DNA from: an uncultured Clostridia bacterium | GTDB taxonomy: Bacteria > Bacillota > Clostridia > Oscillospirales > Oscillospiraceae | Length of the DNA stretch: 50,655 nucleotides | Assembly (NCBI GenBank): GCA_947058885.1 | Contig: CAMSIF010000005.1 | Coordinates: 1-50,655 of the forward strand | Reading direction: 5' to 3' | In this document: in pieces, positions 9,248 through 15,195 of the stretch | How positions within the stretch are numbered: position 1 is the stretch's first letter | Layout of the letters: each line of letters starts with the position of its first letter | Notes under the pieces: model-generated | The model's database searches: none | Seen by the model: only the letters and a program-made list of their open reading frames with translations | What the model was told of the DNA's origin: nothing | Translations under genes and position numbers: made by a program

Positions 9248-11299
9248 CTATTCTTGCGCCGGGGACGCCGTTCGCCGTGTCCCGCGCCGGATAATAACTT
9301 GGTCATTGTTTCTCAGCGTCTGTGTAAAGGAACTCTCCTCGCCGTTCACCCGCAGCTCTACCGGACAATCCAGGGTCCCAAAGTCAATTCCAGACCGGTC
9401 CAGCAGGTCCATCAGATAGTAAGGTGCGCCATCCGGCTTACCAGGCAGAACCATCGGCTCGCCGTTTAAGTATACGCACAGAGGCCGGAACACGGACCTA
9501 GTAACTGGCGCAACTTCCTCCGTAGGCAGTTCATCCTTTTCTTCCTCTTCCGCAGGCTCCTGCGAGGCTTCGGCTTCTACCTGAACTTTCGGTTCCGCCG
9601 CTTGCTCTATCTCCGGTTCCTCTTGGGGGGTATCTTCCTCCAGCGGCACCGGTTCTTCTTCCGAACTGTCAGCGGCGGGCGGCTCTTCCTCCGGCTCCTC
9701 CAGGGGAATTGGCTCCTCAGACGTCACCACCTGGTCCCCGGTACGCAGCTGATAATCCAGTGGCACGGGTTTCCCGTTGACCAGGACCCCGCCGGGAAAA
9801 TCAGTTCCCAGCAAATCCTGCACTGTCCGCTCTGCGGACTCGCCCGGCACCGCCGGAACAAACTCCAGCGCATCCCCGGCGTATATCAACGCCGACGGCG
9901 CAGTTTCTTTCCCATTAAGACGCAGCGTACAGGGCACGGCGCTCTGTCCCCGGAAGGTCATCCGCTGCCCATCCACACTAACGCTCAAATTTTTCCCCGT
10001 ACGCCCCAGAAGATCCGAGGACGTATAGCCGTTCATCATCAGCAAATCCAGCACCGTAAGCGTTCCGCTGCGGAACAGCTTTGCCGGCTGTCCGTTCAGC
10101 AAAATCCGGTAGCTGTCGCTAATCAGCCCCAATCCAGCAGACACCGCGATTCCCAGCGGTGTGGCATATTCCGGGTCATTGAGGTCGTGGTTCTTGGAGA
10201 AAGCGCTGATATCGTAGTTGTTTCCCGCCAGCGCCACCCGTTTTTCGTCCATCTCCAAGGCCTGCGCCACCAAGTCCCGCAAACCCAGTAGCTTACTGCC
10301 GCCGCCTGCCAAGAACATTGCTGATGGCGGTGCGCCGTTGATTCCTACCACCCGCTGCGCGATTTCGCTGGCCAGAGATTTCGCCGCGTTTTGAATGGTT
10401 TCCCGAACCTGCTGTCCCGGAACGCTCTGCTCCAGCCCCAACACGTCGCGGTAGGTCACAGTGGGGGCATCCATCTCCATTTTCATCCGCTCCGCTGTGG
10501 CGAAATTGGTCAGATAGTGGCGCATCAGCTCCTCAGTAATCTCGTCCCCCGCCACAGTCGCCATGGTGTAGCCCACCACCGCGCCGTCCCGGCAGACCGC
10601 GATATCGGAGGTACCCGCGCCAATGTCGCACAGCACCAGGTTCAACAGGCGTAGCTCCGCCGGAATCACCGCGTTCAGCGCGGCAATAGGCTCCAGCGTG
10701 AGGCTGGCCACTTCCAGCCCAGCAGCCTCCATTACAGCGTACAGGCTCTCCACCACCTCGCTGGGCAGAAAAGTGGCAACCACATCTGCTTCCAGCTGTT
10801 GTCCCGTATGGCCCTTCAATGTTGTCAGCGGGTAGCGGTCCAGCAAGTAGCCGGACACTGTATAGCCCACTAAATAGAATCTCCGCTGAGGATTCTCCTG
10901 CCCATTTTCAGACAGATGGCTCTCCGCGTCAGAAACCGCTCCGCTTTCCAGGTGGCTGATAAGGTCGCTGTCAATCCGGGCAACGTCAGGCAAATCAATC
11001 GAAAAGTGTCCTTTTTCTGTACGAAGGGCACGTCCGGCGGCGGCGACGCATACCCGCTGGAGCTTACATCCCAGCTGCGCCTCCATTTTGTCCGTAACCC
11101 GCCGGGCCACCTTGGCAACCTGATCAATGTCCTCAATCTGGCCGTCCAACATAGCCCGCTTGCCATGCTCTTCCTTTTCAATCGCCAGAACTTCCAGCCG
11201 TTCGTCCACAACGCGGCCCGCAACGCCAATAATGCTGCGGGTACCGATGTCCAGAGCGAAAATCAGCTCCGCATCCTGATGCTTCAATTCCTCGGGCAT
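9248..11299 (-). CDS. FtsA-like actin-fold ATPase (long clostridial form)
   Basis: 683 residues from the ATG preceded by AGAGGTGAAAACA; upstream in-frame starts lack a site. Actin/Hsp70-fold motifs are present: phosphate-1 ALDIGTRS (16-23), an SHS2-like region with CVAAAGRAL (about 85-190), phosphate-2 DIGAGTSD (225-232) and the adenosine motif LAGGGSKLLG (330-339). Canonical FtsA is about 420 residues. This one adds small beta domains (about 400-525), a Glu/Pro-rich linker (about 527-597) and a terminal domain with VYLNGEPMVLPG. This matches the ~700-residue 'cell division FtsA-domain' family of Clostridia, which is distinct from the cell-division gene. No FtsZ gene is nearby. The context suggests membrane-linked scaffolding near motility or envelope machinery; a true FtsA role cannot be excluded. 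Confidence 0.8.
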   Translation of the reverse strand: MPEELKHQDAELIFALDIGTRSIIGVAGRVVDERLEVLAIEKEEHGKRAMLDGQIEDIDQVAKVARRVTDKMEAQLGCKLQRVCVAAAGRALRTEKGHFSIDLPDVARIDSDLISHLESGAVSDAESHLSENGQENPQRRFYLVGYTVSGYLLDRYPLTTLKGHTGQQLEADVVATFLPSEVVESLYAVMEAAGLEVASLTLEPIAALNAVIPAELRLLNLVLCDIGAGTSDIAVCRDGAVVGYTMATVAGDEITEELMRHYLTNFATAERMKMEMDAPTVTYRDVLGLEQSVPGQQVRETIQNAAKSLASEIAQRVVGINGAPPSAMFLAGGGSKLLGLRDLVAQALEMDEKRVALAGNNYDISAFSKNHDLNDPEYATPLGIAVSAGLGLISDSYRILLNGQPAKLFRSGTLTVLDLLMMNGYTSSDLLGRTGKNLSVSVDGQRMTFRGQSAVPCTLRLNGKETAPSALIYAGDALEFVPAVPGESAERTVQDLLGTDFPGGVLVNGKPVPLDYQLRTGDQVVTSEEPIPLEEPEEEPPAADSSEEEPVPLEEDTPQEEPEIEQAAEPKVQVEAEASQEPAEEEEKDELPTEEVAPVTRSVFRPLCVYLNGEPMVLPGKPDGAPYYLMDLLDRSGIDFGTLDCPVELRVNGEESSFTQTLRNNDQVIIRRGTRRTASPAQE

Positions 11300-11324
11300 T
11301 GTTTTCACCTCTGGTTCGTTGTTC

Positions 11325-11350
11325 ATTCTTTTTCTTAAAAGAAAAAGAAT
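11325..11350. repeat. Interspersed palindromic repeat, copy 1
   Basis: A 12-bp perfect inverted repeat (ATTCTTTTTCTT / AAGAAAAAGAAT) is followed on the plus strand by ATCAAAAAGAATTTT. A close relative lies at 43302-43329 in the opposite orientation with the same flank. It sits in the leader of the FtsA-like gene. Confidence 0.65.
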
Positions 11351-11366
11351 CAAAAAGAATTTTGGC

Positions 11367-11412
11367 GCGAAACTACGTTTCGCTCTTGCGCCTTAGCGAA
11401 ACACAGTTTCGC
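11367..11412. repeat. Twin hairpins GCGAAAC-n3-GTTTCGC
   Basis: Two identical 7-bp stems with 3-base loops (TAC and ACA) at 11367-11383 and 11396-11412. The first is nested in an outer GGCGC/GCGCC pair. They lie in the ~190-base gap between the chemoreceptor and the FtsA-like gene and would be transcribed as part of the latter's leader. Confidence 0.6.
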
Positions 11413-11443
11413 GCTATGAAGTTTTCCCAATTTTCAGGGATAT

Positions 11444-11471
11444 ATGGCATCCCGGTCCCCCGGAACGCCAT
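11444..11471 (-). terminator. Probable terminator hairpin after the chemoreceptor gene
   Basis: A 12-bp stem (two G-U pairs) with a 4-base loop lies 16 bases past the chemoreceptor stop on the minus strand. The trailing U-tract is poor, so termination may be partial, with read-through into the FtsA-like gene. Confidence 0.5.
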
Positions 11472-11487
11472 ACATCCTGATGTACTC

Positions 11488-13293
11488 TTAATACTTTCCG
11501 CCGCCAAAGGGACTCCGCTCAGGGACACCGCTGCTGAGCATCAAGGGCTCGCTGCTGTCAGAATCGTCCCAGCTGCTGCTGGAACTGGAGCTCGCGCTCT
11601 GGAAGGAGCTACCCCCGCCGTAACCAATCTTGCTGCTGATGCGGAACTCGCTCATCAGCTGATGCATGATATTTGCCTGAGAACTGAGCTGCTCGCTGGC
11701 CGCCGCACACTCCTCACTGGTAGCGGAGTTGGTCTGCACCACGGCGGAAATCTGATCAATCCCCTCCGTAACCTGAGCAATAGCGTTGGTCTGCGTCTCC
11801 ACAGCCTCTGTTACGCTGGCCATCATCGCCACCACGCCGCTAGTCAGCTCGGTGGTCTTCTCCAGGGACTCCGTAACCTTACTTACCACGTCCGCGCCGT
11901 TCTCCACCGCAGCGATGGAATTCTTAATCAGGTCTGTCGTTGCCTTAGCAGCCTGGTCGGACTTGGAGGCCAGATTGCGCACCTCGTCAGCCACAACGGC
12001 AAAGCCCTTACCGGCAGCGCCCGCGCGAGCGGCCTCTACCGCAGCGTTCAAAGCCAGAATGTTGGTCTGGAAAGCAATGTTCTCAATGGTAGCAATAATC
12101 TTGCTGATTTCCTGGGAGGAGGTGGAAATGTTGTCCATAGCCACATTCAGCTGCTTGACGTACTCGTTGCTGGTGGTCACCTGATGTCCGGCCTCTTCCA
12201 CGCTGTCGCGGGCCTCCTCAGCGGAAGCGGCAGTCTGCTTGGAGGAGTTGGAAATATCGGTGATAGTTGCGCTGAGCTCTTCCACCGCGCTGGCCTGCTC
12301 GGTCGCGCCCTGCGCCAAGGACTGGGAACTATTGGACACCTGGTCCGAACCAGCGGACACCTGGTCCGCAGACTGGGAGATATTGGAAATGGTCTCGCTC
12401 ATCCGGATGACAAACTGGTTGATGCTGTTCTGAATGGGCTTCAAATCTCCCGGGAAGCTGGCAGTCAGCTCCACATCAAAATTACCCTTGGCCATCTGAT
12501 TGGTGCTCTCAGAGATATCTTCAATCACGCTGTTAAGCACCTTTTGGCTGGTACGAAGAGCGTCGCACATTTCGCCGAGCTCGTTCTTGCCCATAAAACT
12601 CACCGGTACAGACAGATTGCCTTGGCTGAATCCCACCAGCGCGCCGCGCACCTGGTTGCTGGGCTCCGTAATGCTTCTGATAATCTTGGTCGCCATCATC
12701 ACGACAGCAATGGCGGCAACCACCATAATAGCCATAACGCAAATAATCTCAATGGTGGAGTTGCGGTTCTGTTCCACAATAATATCATCCTGCGCCGCAG
12801 TCAAGGCATCCGCCAAATTATCACCGGCGGTAGCGGCAGCCACCAGTTTGGGAGAGCAGCTCTCAATAATCATCGTGACAGCGGCTTCCCTATCCGTACG
12901 AGCCGTGTCGCAGATCTTATTCGCTTCCTCGCCCCATTCCGTAATCGTGGAAATGAACGTATCCAGCGCGGACTTGTCTTTCATGGGATAGACATCCTTA
13001 AGAGCCTGCACATGGGTTGACAACTCGTTCATCTTGCTGATAGCGGTATCAATATTGCTCATATCGCCGGAGAGCACTCCGTCCCGCAGGTTGCGGGCGG
13101 CAATATTGTAGGAAATGCGGCACTGAGAAGCCTGAACATTAGCCTCCACGTATTGGTCAATAATGTTTGAATAGGCTTTTTTCTGCAAGTTCATCATCTC
13201 CAGGCAGATAAAGATGATAATAACAGAAATTAAGATCGTGGTGCCAAAGCCAATAATGAGGCTTTTCTTAATGGACATATTTTTGAAATTCAT
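11488..13293 (-). CDS. Methyl-accepting chemotaxis protein
   Basis: 601 residues, using the ATG after TTTAGGAGGAAAGCC; the frame stays open upstream but has no plausible site. TM1 is at about 9-33, followed by an extracellular four-helix-bundle type sensor (about 34-190), TM2 (about 195-217) and HAMP segments (about 218-330). The long cytoplasmic coiled coil has the conserved signalling tip [20 protein letters not shown] and [15 protein letters not shown] (about 400-440). A Ser-rich flexible tail ends the protein ([14 protein letters not shown]). There is no C-terminal pentapeptide for CheR/CheB. Such receptors control CheA kinase activity, and CheC, CheD, CheV and CheY are encoded in the same window. 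The ligand is unknown. A good sigma-A promoter and a long leader precede it, so it is an independent unit. Confidence 0.95.
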   Translation of the reverse strand: MNFKNMSIKKSLIIGFGTTILISVIIIFICLEMMNLQKKAYSNIIDQYVEANVQASQCRISYNIAARNLRDGVLSGDMSNIDTAISKMNELSTHVQALKDVYPMKDKSALDTFISTITEWGEEANKICDTARTDREAAVTMIIESCSPKLVAAATAGDNLADALTAAQDDIIVEQNRNSTIEIICVMAIMVVAAIAVVMMATKIIRSITEPSNQVRGALVGFSQGNLSVPVSFMGKNELGEMCDALRTSQKVLNSVIEDISESTNQMAKGNFDVELTASFPGDLKPIQNSINQFVIRMSETISNISQSADQVSAGSDQVSNSSQSLAQGATEQASAVEELSATITDISNSSKQTAASAEEARDSVEEAGHQVTTSNEYVKQLNVAMDNISTSSQEISKIIATIENIAFQTNILALNAAVEAARAGAAGKGFAVVADEVRNLASKSDQAAKATTDLIKNSIAAVENGADVVSKVTESLEKTTELTSGVVAMMASVTEAVETQTNAIAQVTEGIDQISAVVQTNSATSEECAAASEQLSSQANIMHQLMSEFRISSKIGYGGGSSFQSASSSSSSSWDDSDSSEPLMLSSGVPERSPFGGGKY

Positions 13294-13485
13294 ATGTGGC
13301 TTTCCTCCTAAATATTCTCCTCCGCCAGAACCGCCCAGCGTCGGATGATCTACACGATTAAATCCCCCTACCGGGTCCTGCGCTCCCTGCGAAAAAATCC
13401 TTCCGCAGCGGGGTGTCCGCGTTGATTGGCGGCCTGGCCCAGAAGACACGTTCTCTCCCGCAGATGCCTCACATTTTCCACCCCT
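13294..13485 (-). other. Long structured 5' leader of the chemoreceptor gene
   Basis: The predicted transcription start lies about 190 bases before the ATG. The leader folds on paper: GCGGG...CCCGC enclosing GUGUC...GACAC with an asymmetric AGAGAAC bulge, then a CUGCG...CGCAG hairpin, then GC-rich arms before a Shine-Dalgarno. No riboswitch class I know fits (see rejected items). It could be a cis-regulatory RNA or a CsrA target. Confidence 0.4.
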
Positions 13486-13491
13486 TATCCT

Positions 13492-13520
13492 ATCTTAGCA
13501 CTTTTTGTCGGGAAAGTCAA
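13492..13520 (-). promoter_or_regulatory. Sigma-A promoter for the chemoreceptor gene
   Basis: On the minus strand TTGACT, a 17-base spacer and TAAGAT. The -35 box overlaps the stop codon of the upstream ABC ATPase gene. The match to TTGACA-N17-TATAAT is 9 of 12. Confidence 0.7.
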
Positions 13521-14215
13521 ACGATATCGCCATACTTCCCATTGCGCACATCGCCAAACAGCTTGCCATCTACCAGCGTAACCACCCGCCGCCGCATAAT
13601 GTTGACATACTGGCTGGCATGGGTAGCCATCACAATGGTGGTACCACGGCTATTAAGCTCGTTAAGCAGGTGCATCAAATCCCAGATGTTATCGTCATCC
13701 AAATTGGCGGTCAATTCATCCAGCAGGAGGATGGGAGGACTGTTCACCAAGGCCCTTGCCAACTCCACCCGGCGGCATTCTCCAATAGAGAGCTCCGCTG
13801 GATAGCAGTCCTCCACGCCGGAGAGTCCCACAATAGCCAACGCTTTTCCCGCCGCCGCCCGGCCTTTGCGCCGCATTCCGGCGGCCACCGCCGCCAGCAT
13901 CAGGTTGTCCCCAATCGTGCGCTTACGGATCAGCAGGCATTCCTGGTTGACAATTCCGAAAGAACGAGTAATTCTTGTCCGCCAGGGACCAATCTGGCGG
14001 GCGATATTCAGACCGTTGAGGGAGACCTCTCCTTCGTCCGGGACAATTTCGCCGCCCATCAGCTTCAGCAGGGTACTTTTTCCCGCCCCGCTGCTTCCGA
14101 TAAGGAACACAAACTCCCCCTGTTCCACCGTCAGGGAAATGTCCCGCACGGCGTACTGGGTCCGACCCTCCTCCATATAGTGTTTTGACACATTTTCCAG
14201 ATGTATTTCCGGCAT
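13517..14215 (-). CDS. Solitary FtsE/LolD-type ABC transporter ATPase
   Basis: 232 residues; the ATG follows GGGAGGAG. It is a complete ABC ATPase: Walker A GSSGAGKST (about 38-46), Q-loop at NQE, signature LSIGECRRVELARAL, Walker B ILLLDELTANLD and the switch His in MATHAS. The variant signature (LSIGE for LSGGE) and the size place it near FtsE/LolD/MacB-type exporters. No permease (FtsX-like or other) lies beside it: the neighbours are the fliT-like gene upstream and a chemoreceptor downstream. FtsE normally works with FtsX at the division septum. Here the partner is unknown. The presence of an FtsA-like gene in the same locus is suggestive but unproven. Confidence 0.85.
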   Translation of the reverse strand: MPEIHLENVSKHYMEEGRTQYAVRDISLTVEQGEFVFLIGSSGAGKSTLLKLMGGEIVPDEGEVSLNGLNIARQIGPWRTRITRSFGIVNQECLLIRKRTIGDNLMLAAVAAGMRRKGRAAAGKALAIVGLSGVEDCYPAELSIGECRRVELARALVNSPPILLLDELTANLDDDNIWDLMHLLNELNSRGTTIVMATHASQYVNIMRRRVVTLVDGKLFGDVRNGKYGDIV

Positions 14216-14274
14216 TCTGCTGCGGCTCCTCCCGCTCCCAAGTGCCGCAGCCGGCATCGGGGCTTTTTTTCAGG

Positions 14275-14323
14275 GCCCTGTCTCCGCAGTTGCCTGCGGA
14301 ATCCTGCGGAGGGCCGACAGGGC
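14275..14323 (-). other. Compound hairpin in the fliT-ABC intergenic RNA
   Basis: An 8-bp outer stem (GCCCTGTC/GACAGGGC) and a 7-bp inner stem (TCCGCAG/CTGCGGA) are separated by a one-sided internal loop. On the minus strand the structure is followed by CCTG and a run of seven A. It is therefore not a standard terminator and may be a regulatory leader for the ABC ATPase gene. Confidence 0.5.
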
Positions 14324-14348
14324 GCGGTCTCCTCTACGGCGCAAGTAC

Positions 14349-14382
14349 GTCTGCTCCACCGGCTTTCGCCGGTGGAACAGAC
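14349..14382 (-). other. GNRA-capped hairpin just after the fliT-like gene
   Basis: A 5-bp stem, a single mismatch and a 9-bp stem (CCACCGGC core) are closed by GAAA on the minus strand. No U-tract follows. It could be a processing or stability hairpin at the end of the fliD-fliS-fliT message. Confidence 0.55.
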
Positions 14383-14388
14383 CTTCTT

Positions 14389-14772
14389 TCATTTCTTATA
14401 GAACGAATTCTCTCCTGCCAACCGGAGACTGATCCGGCGGTCCAGCTCCACGACCCGCTCCAACAGGCCGCGGGCCTTGCCAGCCTGCTCCAGAAAGGTT
14501 TTCTCGCCGTCGTCCTGGGCCGCAGCCCCGGCCAGCAGCGCCTTAATCCGCTCCTGTTCCTCCTCTGTCAGGCTCGCCAGCCGGGACTTTGCGGTCCGGT
14601 TGACCTCCTCCAGATGGAGGATTGGGTCCTGCCGCATGGCCACCAGCATCCGCACCGACACCTCGTCGTTGCGGTCCAGCGCCTCGCCCAACTGCTGCGT
14701 CAGATCCAGCACATCGTTTAAATCGTTGTACTTTTTTCGCTCCAACACCGCCAAGTCCAACAGATTACTCAT
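14389..14772 (-). CDS. fliT: FliT-like flagellar chaperone (putative)
   Basis: 127 residues, helical and charged, with no signal or membrane segment. The start overlaps the fliS stop by ATGA, so the two are translationally coupled. The position directly after fliD-fliS is where FliT (FliD chaperone) lies in many flagellated bacteria. The helix-rich sequence with heptad-like LTEEEQERIKALL and RGLLERVVELDRRIS fits a FliT/FlgN-type fold. Sequence identity in this family is very low, so the call rests mainly on size and position. It would bind the cap protein FliD and possibly the export ATPase. Confidence 0.6.
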   Translation of the reverse strand: MSNLLDLAVLERKKYNDLNDVLDLTQQLGEALDRNDEVSVRMLVAMRQDPILHLEEVNRTAKSRLASLTEEEQERIKALLAGAAAQDDGEKTFLEQAGKARGLLERVVELDRRISLRLAGENSFYKK

Positions 14773-15158
14773 ACCGGTTCCCCCTGGCCGCCGCTGTTAT
14801 TGCGGTCCGCCGCATGGAAGGCATCCCGCAAATCCGCGAACATCGGCCGCAGACGCTCCAGCTCCTGCTTATTCCTGCCCAGCTTGACCTGAAGCAGATC
14901 ATAAGTGAAAAACTCGTACAGCGGGCTTAATTCCTTGCTGATGGGGTACTTGCGGTCCAGAGTTTTATCAAGGTACTTAACGATGGCGATGCACCGGTCC
15001 ATGGCGGCCTCAAAGGTTGTATAGTCCTCCTTATCCAGGGAAATGGAGGCCAGGGTTCCCCGCTTGACCAGCTCATCACACAGCAGGAGCAGCAGCTCGC
15101 CGGGAGTCATGGAGTTGACGGATTGTGTTTTATACTGCTGATAGCCTCTCCTATCCAT
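14769..15158 (-). CDS. fliS: Flagellin chaperone FliS
   Basis: 129 residues preceded by AGAAAGGAG. The FliS signature is present: an N-terminal YQQYKTQSVNSMTPGELLLLLCDELV, where the Tyr/Gln and TPGELL segment is typical, followed by a four-helix bundle. A central KYPISKELSPLYEFFTYDLLQVKL block resembles the FliS core. FliS binds the C-terminal helix of flagellin in the cytosol and delivers it to FlhA. The gene is coupled downstream to a fliT-like gene and lies 37 bases after fliD, so all three are probably one sigma-28 transcript. The flagellin gene is not in the window. Confidence 0.93.
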   Translation of the reverse strand: MDRRGYQQYKTQSVNSMTPGELLLLLCDELVKRGTLASISLDKEDYTTFEAAMDRCIAIVKYLDKTLDRKYPISKELSPLYEFFTYDLLQVKLGRNKQELERLRPMFADLRDAFHAADRNNSGGQGEPV

Positions 15159-15195
15159 GTTGCAGATACCGCTCCTTTCTATTTTAAACGGAAGC

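Noticed and set aside
13294-13485. Glycine, ZTP, THF or c-di-GMP riboswitch in the chemoreceptor leader
   Set aside because: A GCGGGAGAGA-like start and GC-rich arms are suggestive, but the conserved core strings of those classes are not present in order; kept only as an unassigned structured leader.
13294-13485. 6S or SRP RNA
   Set aside because: Ends do not pair into a long rod as in 6S RNA and the SRP domain-4 GGAAG/AGCAG arrangement is not formed.
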